The notes beneath the pieces are model-generated. The model did no database searches. It worked only from the letters and a program-made list of their open reading frames with translations, and had not been told where the DNA came from. From an uncultured Alphaproteobacteria bacterium (lineage in GTDB: Bacteria; Pseudomonadota; Alphaproteobacteria; Sphingomonadales; Sphingomonadaceae): a DNA stretch of 64,000 bases. The stretch lies in assembly GCA_903934325.1 (NCBI GenBank), contig CAIZNH010000031.1, positions 80,335 through 144,334 of the forward strand, written 5' to 3'. This document shows, in pieces, positions 43,834 to 52,260 of the stretch (positions are counted from its first letter, which is position 1; the number at the start of each line of letters is the position of its first letter). Position numbers and translations under genes: made by a program.

Positions 43834-44367
43834 GTGAGCCGCGCGCGCCGCTCGATGGACTGGGGCTTTCCGCGCTGGCGGGGCTATGGCTCCTCGCAGG
43901 ACGCGGTCAATGTCCGCATCTGCGATCGCCACGGCTGCGACGAGCCGGGCAATTGCCCCGCGCCCAAGGCCCCGAACAGCCGCGACCGGTGGTATTTCTG
44001 CCAGAAGCACGCCGCCGAATATAATTCGCGCTGGGACTATTTCGAAGGCCTGGAAGCGGCCGAAAAGGAAGAACGCGCGCGGGCCGAGCGGGCCGAGAAC
44101 GCGGGCTATGCCGAAGCGGCGCATTACGGCTGGGCAGGCTCGGGCGACGGATCGCGCAGCGCCGACGAAATGCGCGCGCTGGAAGTGCTGGGGCTGGAAG
44201 CCGACGCGGATTTCAACGCCGTGAAAAAGGCCTACCGCGCCCGCGCCAAGGAAGTGCACCCCGATGTGAAACCGGGCGATGCCGAGGCGGCCAAGCAGTT
44301 CCAGCTGATCCAGACCAGCTACGAAGTGTTGCGCGCAGCGGAAGAGCGCCGCGAGTGGAAGGGGTAA
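43834..44367 (+). CDS. J-domain (DnaJ-like) protein with N-terminal cysteine motif
   Basis: About 177 aa (GTG at 43834; ATG at 43855 is an alternative). N-terminal part VRICDRHGCDEPGNCPAPKA, RWYFCQKHAAEYN holds four cysteines like a small zinc motif. A helical charged region (KEERARAERAENAGYAEAAH) precedes the J domain ADEMRALEVLGLEADADFNA, VKKAYRARAKEVHPDVKPGD, in which HPD is intact. It would stimulate a DnaK-type ATPase. Common in alphaproteobacteria; the client is unknown. Confidence 0.88.
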   Translation: MSRARRSMDWGFPRWRGYGSSQDAVNVRICDRHGCDEPGNCPAPKAPNSRDRWYFCQKHAAEYNSRWDYFEGLEAAEKEERARAERAENAGYAEAAHYGWAGSGDGSRSADEMRALEVLGLEADADFNAVKKAYRARAKEVHPDVKPGDAEAAKQFQLIQTSYEVLRAAEERREWKG

Positions 44368-44376
44368 AAACCTGAC

Positions 44377-44472
44377 ACCGTTCGTGCTGAGCTTGTCGAA
44401 GCACCACACTTTTCTCCCGGGCAAGGCAACGAAAAGAAGGACGGGGCTTCGACAGGCTCAGCCCGAACGGGT
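44377..44472. repeat. Palindromic repeat, family GAGCCTGTCGAAG, copy 2
   Basis: ACCGTTCGTGCTGAGCTTGT (from 44377) and CTTCGACAGGCTCAGCCCGA are imperfect inverted copies around an AT-richer loop. Same family as 23998-24090. It lies between convergent genes. Confidence 0.8.
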
Positions 44473-44484
44473 TAGGGCCATGGC

Positions 44485-45318
44485 CTAGTCCTTCGGCCCC
44501 GCGAAGCCCTTGCCCTTGGAGTCGATCTGCGGATCGGGATTGTCGTTCCACCATGCCACATCGGTCCAGGGGCGCACATCGACTTCGTGGCTCCAGCAAT
44601 TCCTCGGCTGGTGTGCGAGGTGCCAATAGGTCTCGGCAAGATCGGCGGGATCGATGATGCCCTCGCGGCCCTTATTCTGCTTGAACGCCTCGTAGCGGTC
44701 CCCCAGCAGCTTGCCGAGCGTGTCCGGCGCATCCACCGCGCCGTCGACCACCACATGGGCAACGTGCACGCCCTTGGGAGCGAATTCGGCGTTCAATGTC
44801 TGGCATAGCATCCGCCGCCCGCCCATCGCGGCGGCATGGCTGTGCTGCCCGGCATTGCCGCGCATCGCCGCCGTGGCCGAGGTGACCAGCAGCGTGCCAT
44901 GCGCGCCGGTCTTTGCGCGCTCCACCATCAGCGGGAACAGCGCATGGGCCAGCCGGAAGACGCCATAGGTGCCGAGCCGCCAGCCGAGCTCGAAAATGCG
45001 GTGCGGGGTCTGATCGAGCGCGCGGTTCCCGATCTGCGCCCCGAGATTGTAGAGCGCGGCATGGATCGGGCCGACATCGCGTTCGGTGCGCGCCACCAGC
45101 TCCTCGATCGCGCCGTCCTCGGCCGCATTGAGCAGCGTGCCGCTGGCCGAGCCGCCTGCCGCCTCGATCTGGCCGACCAGCCGCGCCAGCCCCGCCTCGT
45201 CGCTCCGGCGCGCCATCACCGCGTGATAGCCCCCGGCGGCAAAGCGCAGCGCGGCATTGCCCCCGATCCCGGCCCCCGCGCCGATCACCAGAAATACGGG
45301 CTTGCGGCTGTCGGTCAT
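44485..45318 (-). CDS. SDR-family protein with a degenerate active site
   Basis: 277 aa. The cofactor loop is kept (FLVIGAGAGIGGNAALRFAA, i.e. GAGAGIG). After the strand with TSATAAMRGNAGQHS, where YxxxK is expected, the sequence reads HSHAAAMGGRRML: neither Tyr nor Lys is in register. The NNAG motif is also replaced (YNLGAQIGNRALD). The C terminus is long and unusual (HEVDVRPWTDVAWWNDNPDP). It may bind a dinucleotide without classical SDR chemistry. It is 13 nt from the DASS transporter gene on the same strand. Confidence 0.82.
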   Translation of the reverse strand: MTDSRKPVFLVIGAGAGIGGNAALRFAAGGYHAVMARRSDEAGLARLVGQIEAAGGSASGTLLNAAEDGAIEELVARTERDVGPIHAALYNLGAQIGNRALDQTPHRIFELGWRLGTYGVFRLAHALFPLMVERAKTGAHGTLLVTSATAAMRGNAGQHSHAAAMGGRRMLCQTLNAEFAPKGVHVAHVVVDGAVDAPDTLGKLLGDRYEAFKQNKGREGIIDPADLAETYWHLAHQPRNCWSHEVDVRPWTDVAWWNDNPDPQIDSKGKGFAGPKD

Positions 45319-45331
45319 GCGAAGTCTCCCC

Positions 45332-46780
45332 TCAGATCAGGCTGTTGATGCCCCATACCACGCCGACCAGCAGGAATACGCCTGCGATATCGAGCAGGGC
45401 GCCGGCGGTGACCATGCGGTGGATGCGGATGCGCCCCGTGGCCCAGGCAATCGCATTGGGGCCGGTCCCGGCGGGGAGCATGAAGCCCCAGCTCGCCGCC
45501 AGCGCTGCGGGAAGCGCGAGCAGCACCGGATCAGCCCCGAGCGAGACCACCAGCGCGGCGACCACCGGGATGATGCCGGTGGCGGTCGCGACATTGCTGG
45601 CGAATTCGGTCACCACGATCACCAGCGCCACAACGGCGAGCGCGACGAGGATCGGCGGCCATGTCTCGAGCGGCAGCAGCGCCTGGCCCAGCCAGTCGGT
45701 GAGGCCCGAGGCCTGCATCCCGCCCGCCAGCGCGAGGCCCCCGCCGAACATGAAGATCACGCTCCACGGCGCGTGGCGCGCCTCGTCCCACACCAGCAGG
45801 CTGCGGCCCGTGCCGTCGGGCGCCACAAACAGCGCGAGCGCGGCAAGCACCGCGATGGTGCCGTCGGTCCATGATCCGGGCGGCAGCAGCGGGGCGACCA
45901 GCGGCTGGGTGACCCAGCCTGCGAAAGTGAGCGCGAACAGCAGCGCCAGCCGCCGCTCGGCGCTGCTCCAGCCGCGCTCGCTGGCAATCGCGGCGCGTGC
46001 GCGGTCGATATCGAAGGGATGGGCGGCGACCTTCTGCACCCGGGCGATGATCCATGCGGCGAGCGGAATGCTCAACAGCACCAGCGGCACGCCGTAGAGC
46101 GACCACTGGACAAAGCTGATCCGCACCCCCGCGATGCTCTCCAGCAGGCCCAGCGAAATCGCATTGGTGGGCGATCCGACGATGGTGCCGAGCCCGCCGA
46201 TGCTGGCGGCAAAGGCGATGCCCATGGGGAGCGCGCCGGATATGCCTTCTTGCTGAACGCCATGCCCCGCCTCACTGGAAGGAGACCCCGCCTCCAGCAC
46301 CGCCAGCGCCATGGGCATCATGATCAGCGCGGTCGAGGTGTTGGAGATGAACATCGAAATCAGCGCGGCGGAGATCATGAAGGCAAACAGCAGCCGCCCC
46401 GGCCCGCCGCCGCTCCCCACCACCCGCAGGATCGCAAGGCTCAACCGCCGGTGCAGCCCGGTGCGCTCGATGGCGAGCGCAATGAAGGCCCCGCCCAGCA
46501 GCAGGAACAGGATCGGGGAGTAGTAATCGCTCGCCGTCTCTTCGGCACTGGCGACGCCGGAGAGCGGCAGGACGAGGAAGGGCAGCAGCGCGGTGACCGC
46601 CATCGGCACGGCCTCGGTCATCCACCACACCGCCATCCACACGGTCAGCCCAGCCACCAGCCATGCGCCCGGAGCCATGCCCGCAGGCGGCGGCAGCAGC
46701 GCGGCGAGCGCAAAGGCCAGCGGCCCGAGGGCGAGCCCGGCGCGCTGCAAAACCGCTGTTGATGCCTCCTGCCCCGCCAT
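45332..46780 (-). CDS. DASS/SLC13-family sodium-coupled anion transporter
   Basis: 482 aa from the ATG at 46780, about 12 hydrophobic segments. Family marks include FISNTSTALIMMPMALAVLE (S-N-T motif), GGLGTIVGSPTNAISLGLLE, FMFGGGLALAGGMQASGLTD and TEFASNVATATGIIPVVAAL, then PAGTGPNAIAWATGRI. It transports dicarboxylates, sulfate or citrate with Na+. Followed closely by the degenerate SDR gene, possibly a metabolic pair. Confidence 0.92.
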   Translation of the reverse strand: MAGQEASTAVLQRAGLALGPLAFALAALLPPPAGMAPGAWLVAGLTVWMAVWWMTEAVPMAVTALLPFLVLPLSGVASAEETASDYYSPILFLLLGGAFIALAIERTGLHRRLSLAILRVVGSGGGPGRLLFAFMISAALISMFISNTSTALIMMPMALAVLEAGSPSSEAGHGVQQEGISGALPMGIAFAASIGGLGTIVGSPTNAISLGLLESIAGVRISFVQWSLYGVPLVLLSIPLAAWIIARVQKVAAHPFDIDRARAAIASERGWSSAERRLALLFALTFAGWVTQPLVAPLLPPGSWTDGTIAVLAALALFVAPDGTGRSLLVWDEARHAPWSVIFMFGGGLALAGGMQASGLTDWLGQALLPLETWPPILVALAVVALVIVVTEFASNVATATGIIPVVAALVVSLGADPVLLALPAALAASWGFMLPAGTGPNAIAWATGRIRIHRMVTAGALLDIAGVFLLVGVVWGINSLI

Positions 46781-46840
46781 CACCTCGGCACGTAACAGTC
46801 CCGAAGCCATTGCGGCAAGAGCGGCGCGGGCTTGCGGGGA

Positions 46841-48076
46841 TTACTCCACCGCGTTCTTGTTGGGCGGATCGCCGGGCAGATCGATGTTGGAGAAATACAC
46901 CCGCGCGGTCGGCTGATCGTTGCGCTGCATCCTGCGCAGTTTGGTGTTGCGCTCCTTGAGCACATGGCACGCGGCCTGTCCGATCAGCTGCGCACACTCT
47001 TCGCCCAGCGGATCATCCATCGCGCCCGGCAGGCTGCCGCCGAAGATGTAATTCACCGGGCGCGCACCGCCATGCAGATCGGCGATGTCGGTTTCGCGGA
47101 TCGTCGCGCGGGTCACGTTCGTCTTCGCCAACACCGCAGCGACCGGCTCCTCGGCATATTTGGCCAGATGGGCGCGCACATCCCTCTCGAAATCGGGGAA
47201 GTAGAAGGGCGCAACCTCGCCATAGAGGCTTGCGACATGGAGCGTTCCGGCGAGTTTCTGGGTGCCGCGCAGCGAATTGACATAGTCGGCTGCGGCAACA
47301 TCGAGCAGCGAGCTGACATTGGCGCCGGTAAAGGCATCGCGCTGCAAGGACGGACCGCCGATCTCGCCACGCCAGAAGCCGTAGATCACCTTGGGATCCT
47401 TCCAGTGGCGGAAGACGATGTTCTCGCGGATATCGCGCAGCGATACCGGCACGCCGCGCACTGTGATGAAGCGCGCCTCGTCGAGCGGTTCGCCGCCCAC
47501 AATGATCTCGCGCGGCTCGCGCACTGGCCATTCGCGCGCGATCTGTTCGAGCAGCGCGACATTGTGGAGGTTGAGCCAGAAGGCGAGCTGCTCGTTGCGC
47601 GGCAGTGCGGAAATATCGAGCTGCTCGGTGACGCTCTCCAGATCCTTGCGATATTCGGTGAAGCTGTCGATCACCTTCTGGTCGAGGAAGCGGAACAGTA
47701 CCATCGAGCCTTCCATCCGGTAACGCGACTGCAGACCTTGCTTCAGCCGCGTGCCCTGGATCGGAGGAGGCCAGGGCAGTCCCTTGCGTTCGGACGGCCC
47801 CATGGCGAGCACGATCTGCTTGAGCGCGTAATCCCAGATTTCGTAATCGATGGTGTGGCGGATCGGATCGGCGGTAGGCCGGAACTGCGCCAGCCGCGCG
47901 TCCGAGGTGGCCGGATCATTCGGCACATGGGGAATGGCCGGGACATAGTGCATCCCCGGAGGCGCGGGCGTGGTGTTCGCAGGGGCGGGCGCCTGCATCT
48001 CGGAGGTGGAAGCCAGCGCCGGCGCGGCGAGCGCGCTGGTCGCAATCAGGCAAAAACGCAAGGCTCTCTCAATCAC
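46841..48076 (-). CDS. DUF547-domain exported protein (copy 1 of a tandem pair)
   Basis: 411 aa, GTG start at 48076 behind GGGAGAG. Signal peptide ALRFCLIATSALAAPALAS; Pro/Ala linker; DUF547 core: LPRNEQLAFWLNLHNVALLE, SLRDIRENIVFRHWKDPKVI, YGFWRGEIGGPSLQRDAF and VAPFYFPDFERDVRAHLAKY. It ends VYFSNIDLPGDPPNKNAVE. DUF547 has a cysteine-protease-like fold, but no Cys-His pair is obvious; its function is unknown. The neighbour at 48209 is a clear paralogue. Confidence 0.86.
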   Translation of the reverse strand: MIERALRFCLIATSALAAPALASTSEMQAPAPANTTPAPPGMHYVPAIPHVPNDPATSDARLAQFRPTADPIRHTIDYEIWDYALKQIVLAMGPSERKGLPWPPPIQGTRLKQGLQSRYRMEGSMVLFRFLDQKVIDSFTEYRKDLESVTEQLDISALPRNEQLAFWLNLHNVALLEQIAREWPVREPREIIVGGEPLDEARFITVRGVPVSLRDIRENIVFRHWKDPKVIYGFWRGEIGGPSLQRDAFTGANVSSLLDVAAADYVNSLRGTQKLAGTLHVASLYGEVAPFYFPDFERDVRAHLAKYAEEPVAAVLAKTNVTRATIRETDIADLHGGARPVNYIFGGSLPGAMDDPLGEECAQLIGQAACHVLKERNTKLRRMQRNDQPTARVYFSNIDLPGDPPNKNAVE

Positions 48077-48208
48077 GGCATCTCTCCCACCAGAGGTCCC
48101 ATCCCGTCCACTTACCACGTTATATCAACGCGATAAACGGACGCTGAATGCGTTTCTTTGCAGATATGCGGGGACTGAGGGAGCGATGCGCCGCCCGGGC
48201 GCAGGCGG

Positions 48209-49336
48209 CTATTCGACCTCCGACTTGTCGGCCGGATCGCCGGGCAGATCGATATTGCTGAAGGTCACCGTGCCGGTGCGGCCCTGACGGATGATCTCCT
48301 GGAACTTGGTCTCGCGCTCCTTCAGCAGCGCGGCCATGGCCGGCGGGATGCGGAAGCTGGTGGAGACCCCGTTCGAGGTGATGTTCTGGTAGCTCGGCTC
48401 GCGCACGCCGCCTTCCAGATCGGCGATGTCATATTCGGCCACCACCGGCTCGGCCCCGCTGGTGCTGGCGAGCAGGGCGCTGGTCTTCTCGTCGGAATAG
48501 CGCGTGAGGTGGGCGCGCAGATCGCGCTCGAAATCGGGGAAGAAGAAGGGGGCGGCTTCGCGGTAAAGCTCGGACACCTGCAGGCGTCCGCCCAGCTCCT
48601 GCGTGCCGCGCAGCGAGTTCACGAAATCCGCCGCGCCGCGCACCAGCAGCCGCCCGACATTCTCGGCATTGAAGGCCTCGCGCTGAAGCGACGGCCCGCC
48701 GATCTCGCCGCGCCAGAAGCCGTAGATCACCGCCGGATCCTTCCAGTGGCGATAGACGATCTTCTCGCGGATATCGCGCGGGGACAGCTTGATGCCTTCC
48801 ACGGTGATGAAGCGCGCCTCGTCCAGCGGCACGCCGCCCACCATGATCTCGCGCGGCTGGCGGATCGGCCATGCCAGCGAGATCTGTTCCACCAGCGCGA
48901 CATTGTGGAGGTTGATCCAGTAGGCCAGCTGCTCGTTGCGCGGGAGCGCCTGAATGTCGACGATGGTGGCGGTGTTCTCCAGATCCTTGCGATATTCGGT
49001 GAAGCTGGCGATCACGTCACGCTCGAGGAAGCTGAACATCACGCGCGTGCCTTCGAGCCGGTAGCGCGAGACATGGCCGTACTGGCGGCGGGTGCCGAAG
49101 CTGGGATCGGGGCGCGGCGCGCTCTCACGCAAGCTCGGCCCCATCGAGACCACGATGTTCTTCATCGCCTCGTCCCAGATCGAATAGTCGATCCCGTCAT
49201 TATTGGGGTTTTGCGAGGGGATGAAGGTTGCCAGCTGCGCGTCGCTTGGGCCGCCTTGCGCGCTCGCTGCGGCGGGGGCAGCAAGGGCGGCCAGCGCGGC
49301 GGCGGCCAGCAGGGCGGTGCGGATGGTGGGCAGCAT
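48209..49336 (-). CDS. DUF547-domain exported protein (copy 2 of a tandem pair)
   Basis: 375 aa from the ATG at 49336 (MLPTIRTALLAAAALAALAA, signal peptide). Core segments almost match copy 1: LPRNEQLAYWINLHNVALVE, SPRDIREKIVYRHWKDPAVI, YGFWRGEIGGPSLQREAF and AAPFFFPDFERDLRAHLTRY; it also ends TFSNIDLPGDPADKSEVE. An insertion before the C terminus (GVREPSYQNITSNGVSTSFR) differs between copies. A recent tandem duplication with divergence is inferred. Confidence 0.86.
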   Translation of the reverse strand: MLPTIRTALLAAAALAALAAPAAASAQGGPSDAQLATFIPSQNPNNDGIDYSIWDEAMKNIVVSMGPSLRESAPRPDPSFGTRRQYGHVSRYRLEGTRVMFSFLERDVIASFTEYRKDLENTATIVDIQALPRNEQLAYWINLHNVALVEQISLAWPIRQPREIMVGGVPLDEARFITVEGIKLSPRDIREKIVYRHWKDPAVIYGFWRGEIGGPSLQREAFNAENVGRLLVRGAADFVNSLRGTQELGGRLQVSELYREAAPFFFPDFERDLRAHLTRYSDEKTSALLASTSGAEPVVAEYDIADLEGGVREPSYQNITSNGVSTSFRIPPAMAALLKERETKFQEIIRQGRTGTVTFSNIDLPGDPADKSEVE

Positions 49337-49548
49337 GAGCGGGGGTGTTCCTGAAGCGGGGGTGCGAAGGGCACGGCAAGTCTGGCCAAGGCGGCTCTGA
49401 CGAGGGGACAAACGACGCCGGAGCGCCTTGGTGCCCGAGCCATAGCAGATTGGTGTGGGGGCGTGTTGCCGCCAATCGTCTGGCGTGGGCGGTTTATCGA
49501 CGCGGGACGCCGTTTGTCGGACGTTTCATCGAGACCGGGCGCCAAACC

Positions 49549-49576
49549 AAAAGGGGCAGGCCAGCCGGCCCGCCCC
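49549..49576 (-). terminator. Intrinsic terminator of infC
   Basis: On the minus strand GGGGCGGGCC-GGCT-GGCCTGCCCC is followed by TTTTGG, 27 nt after the infC stop. It is a classical Rho-independent terminator. The rest of 49337-49548 holds no gene that I can support. Confidence 0.8.
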
Positions 49577-49602
49577 TCTTGCTATCTGCCTGTGTGTGCG
49601 GC

Positions 49603-50145
49603 CTATTTCGGCGCGAGCACCATCAGCATCTGGCGGCCTTCGAGGCGCGGGAAGGCTTCGACCTTGGCGACTTCGGCGACATCGTCCTGCACGCGCTTCA
49701 GCAAGTCCATGCCGAGGTGCTGGTGCGCCATTTCGCGCCCGCGGAAGCGCAGGGTGATCTTCACCTTGTCGCCATTGTCGATGAACTTGGTGACGTTGCG
49801 CATCTTCACGTCATAGTCGTGCGTGTCGATGTTCGGACGCATCTTCACTTCCTTGATGTCCTGCGTCTTCTGGCTCTTGCGCGCGAGGTTGGCCTTTTTC
49901 TGGGCCTCGTAGCGGAACTTGCCGACATCGAGATATTTGCACACCGGCGGGTCCGCGTTGGGGGACACTTCGACGAGGTTCAGGCCCTTTTCATTGGCCT
50001 GCTCAATCGCTTCGCGGGTGAACATCACGCCAAGGTTTTCGCCTTCGTCATCAATGACGCGGACCTTGGGGACATTGATCATGTTATCAAAACGCGGGCC
50101 GCTTTTTACGGGCGGGGCCAACGAGCGCCGGGGTGGACGTGATAT
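49603..50145 (-). CDS. infC: Translation initiation factor IF-3, probable AUA start
   Basis: The body ([60 protein letters not shown]) is full IF-3. No ATG fits the family start; the first conventional start (TTG at 50121) would omit the conserved basic N terminus. In frame upstream, ATA at 50145 follows AGGAG by 8 nt and gives (M)[20 protein letters not shown], as in other alphaproteobacterial IF-3 proteins. Rare start codons (AUU/AUA) let IF-3 repress its own translation. 180 aa with this start. Confidence 0.93.
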   Translation of the reverse strand: MSRPPRRSLAPPVKSGPRFDNMINVPKVRVIDDEGENLGVMFTREAIEQANEKGLNLVEVSPNADPPVCKYLDVGKFRYEAQKKANLARKSQKTQDIKEVKMRPNIDTHDYDVKMRNVTKFIDNGDKVKITLRFRGREMAHQHLGMDLLKRVQDDVAEVAKVEAFPRLEGRQMLMVLAPK

Positions 50146-50222
50146 GGGGTGTTCTCCTGTTGTGGCTTCGTGCCTGCGCGCTCCTTAGTCCGAAACGTTG
50201 GCGAGCGCTAGGTGGAGTCTTT

Positions 50223-50488
50223 GAGCCTGTCCTGCTTAGGTGGAAGCATTGGCACGGAGTCGATTTTGGCCCAGCGCAAGGAGCGAGGAGGGAGCGATGC
50301 TTGCTCATCGTGACCAACGAGCGACGCCGCGCCGGGTCAAAATCGGCCCGCCCCTTCGGGGTCGCGTCAGGAAAGCCGCTGGCTGCGTCGCGGCCCTTGC
50401 AGGGGCAGCCAGCCCCTGCTGCGCGCCACTCCTGTCCAGCGGCTTTCCTGACGCGATGCGAATGTTTCCACCTAAGCAGGACAGGCTC
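50223..50488. mobile_element. Structured inverted-repeat element (MITE-like), about 266 bp
   Basis: The 342-nt gap between infC and pdeM is filled by this element. Terminal arms of 31 nt (50223-50253, starting GAGCCTGTCCTGCTTAGG; and 50458-50488) are inverted copies with 2 mismatches. Between them are two further hairpins. The first is GATTTTGGCCC/GGGTCAAAATC (50262-50272, 50334-50344). The second is GCGTCAGGAAAGCCGCTGG and its exact inverse (50364-50382, 50436-50454), enclosing GCAGGGGC-AGCCA-GCCCCTGC. No open frame inside is plausible. No target duplication is visible. The right end touches the pdeM stop codon. Confidence 0.55.
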
Positions 50489-51186
50489 TACGCCGCCGCC
50501 TGCCACAGCGGGAAGCGGGCGATGCGGCCCTTTGCGGGCATCAGCGCCTCGATTCTCGCGGCCGGTTGCAACGCGCCGAGGATTTCGGGAGCGCCTGCGT
50601 CCATGCCGCCCGTCAGCGTGCCGAAAGCGGGGAGGATCATGCGCTCCCCACCGCCAGCACCGCGCGCGAGAACAGCGCAGGGGCGGGCGATATGGCGGTT
50701 CCTGACGTTGACCCGCAGCTTGGGGTGGTAGTGGCCCGAAAGTTCCGGCGCGGTCTCTCCGGCGCGGGCTTCGTGGCGCAGGATCACGCCGCCCAGCTCC
50801 AGCTCAGGGAGGATCGTGCCGCCAAAGCCCTTTGGCAGCGCCTCGTCATGGTTGCCGGTGATCCACACCCAGTCGAGCGCCCGCGTGAGCGCCTCCAGCA
50901 TCCCGGCGCAATGCGCATCGAGCCGGAGCGCGCCCGCATCATCGTGGAAATTGTCGCCCAGCGTAATCACCCGCCTTGCGCCGGTTGCGCGCACCGCATC
51001 GGCCAGCCGTTCGAGCGTGTCGCGGCTGTCATAGGGCGGGAGCATCGCGGCGCCCTTCGTGGCAAACCAGCTCGCCTTCTCAAGGTGCAGGTCCGCCACC
51101 AGCAGCGCGCGTTCGGCAGGCCAGTAGAGCGCGCGCCCGCTCCCGAGCGCAAGCTCGTGTCCGGCAAAGGCAAAGGGGGCGAACAT
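50488..51186 (-). CDS. pdeM: PdeM-type metallophosphoesterase (ligase-associated DNA damage response)
   Basis: About 232 aa. Calcineurin-like phosphoesterase motifs are in order: VADLHLEK (D-x-H), LGDNFHDDAG (GDxxxD), WITGNHDEALP (GNHD), ILRHEA and SGHYHPKLRV (GHxHP). FAFAGHELALGSGRALYWPA and the WF-x-TKGAAMLPPYDSRDT region are typical of PdeM, encoded elsewhere with LigD-type helicase/ligase genes; those partners are not in this window. The start is uncertain: ATG at 51186 or 51198. Confidence 0.86.
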   Translation of the reverse strand: MFAPFAFAGHELALGSGRALYWPAERALLVADLHLEKASWFATKGAAMLPPYDSRDTLERLADAVRATGARRVITLGDNFHDDAGALRLDAHCAGMLEALTRALDWVWITGNHDEALPKGFGGTILPELELGGVILRHEARAGETAPELSGHYHPKLRVNVRNRHIARPCAVLARGAGGGERMILPAFGTLTGGMDAGAPEILGALQPAARIEALMPAKGRIARFPLWQAAA

Positions 51187-51302
51187 AGCGCGAACCATGC
51201 CGCGCTCATTGCCCGCAAAGATTCGCCTTGGCAACCGCTTGGCAGGACTTGCGGCCAGCGCCCCATCGCCTATGGTGCGCAGAAACTGACGGACGGGGAT
51301 GT

Positions 51303-52160
51303 ATGACGGACTGGACACCTTACACCGAACGCGCGCGCGTCTGGTTCGAAGACCTGCGCGACCAGATCTGCGCCGAATTCGAGAGCATCGAGCGCGAGGC
51401 GGGATCGGACGCCAGCTTCCAGTACACCCCGTGGCAGCGCGAGGAAGAGGGCAACCCCGATCCCGGCGGCGGCACCCAAGGGTTGATGAAGGGCAAGGTG
51501 TTCGAGAAGGTCGGCGTCAATGTCTCGACCGTGCGCGGCAGCTTCGCCAAGGAATTCGCAGGCAGCATCAACGGGGCGAGCGCCGACAACCCCGGCTTTG
51601 TCGCCACCGGCATCAGCCTCGTCGCGCACATGAGCAACCCGCACGTGCCCGCCGTCCACATGAACACCCGCTTCCTCACCACCACCAAGGCGTGGTTCGG
51701 CGGCGGCGCGGACCTCAATCCGCCGATCCCCTATGCCGAGGACACGGCCGAATTCCACGCCGCGATGCAGGCCGCCTGCGATCCGCATAACGAGAGCTAT
51801 TACGAGCGCTATTCCAAGTGGGCGGAGGAGTACTTCTACATCCCCCACCGCCAGGTCGGGCGCGGGGTCGGCGGGATCTTCTGCGACCATCTCGAATGTC
51901 CCGACGATGCCGCATGGGAGCGCAATTTCGTCTTCATCCAGGATATCGGCAAGCAGTTCCTCGCCGCCTTCCCCGCCATCGTGAGGAAGCGCATGGGCAC
52001 GCCCTTCGATGCCGCCGACGAAGCGCAGATGTTCGAATACCGGGGCCGCTATGCCGAGTTCAACCTCGTCTATGACCGCGGCACGATCTTCGGCCTCAAG
52101 ACCGGCGGCAATATCGACGCGATCCTGATGAGCCTGCCGCCCAGAGCCACGTGGTCATAA
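51303..52160 (+). CDS. hemF: Oxygen-dependent coproporphyrinogen-III oxidase HemF
   Basis: 285 aa. Decarboxylates coproporphyrinogen III to protoporphyrinogen IX with O2. FQYTPWQREEEGNPDPGGGT, KVFEKVGVNVSTVRGSFAKE, SNPHVPAVHMNTRFLTTTKA, GGGADLNPPIPYAEDTAEFH and VGGIFCDHLECPDDAAWERN, then EFNLVYDRGTIFGLKTGGNI are all HemF signatures. The ATG at 51303 follows GGGG; the frame also has upstream starts without family similarity. Confidence 0.96.
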   Translation: MTDWTPYTERARVWFEDLRDQICAEFESIEREAGSDASFQYTPWQREEEGNPDPGGGTQGLMKGKVFEKVGVNVSTVRGSFAKEFAGSINGASADNPGFVATGISLVAHMSNPHVPAVHMNTRFLTTTKAWFGGGADLNPPIPYAEDTAEFHAAMQAACDPHNESYYERYSKWAEEYFYIPHRQVGRGVGGIFCDHLECPDDAAWERNFVFIQDIGKQFLAAFPAIVRKRMGTPFDAADEAQMFEYRGRYAEFNLVYDRGTIFGLKTGGNIDAILMSLPPRATWS

Positions 52161-52260
52161 CGCGCCACGTGGAGCTAGCGCGCGCAGTGCAACAGACGCG
52201 CCGGACTGCGGCTTTCTTCGCACTTGCGGCAAAGCGCCCCCGCGCTCATATTCGCTGACG

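Noticed and set aside
50087..50506. 139-codon minus-strand frame inside the infC-pdeM gap
   Set aside because: It is produced by the inverted-repeat element: its two ends are mirror copies, and the composition is Arg/Gly/Ser noise.
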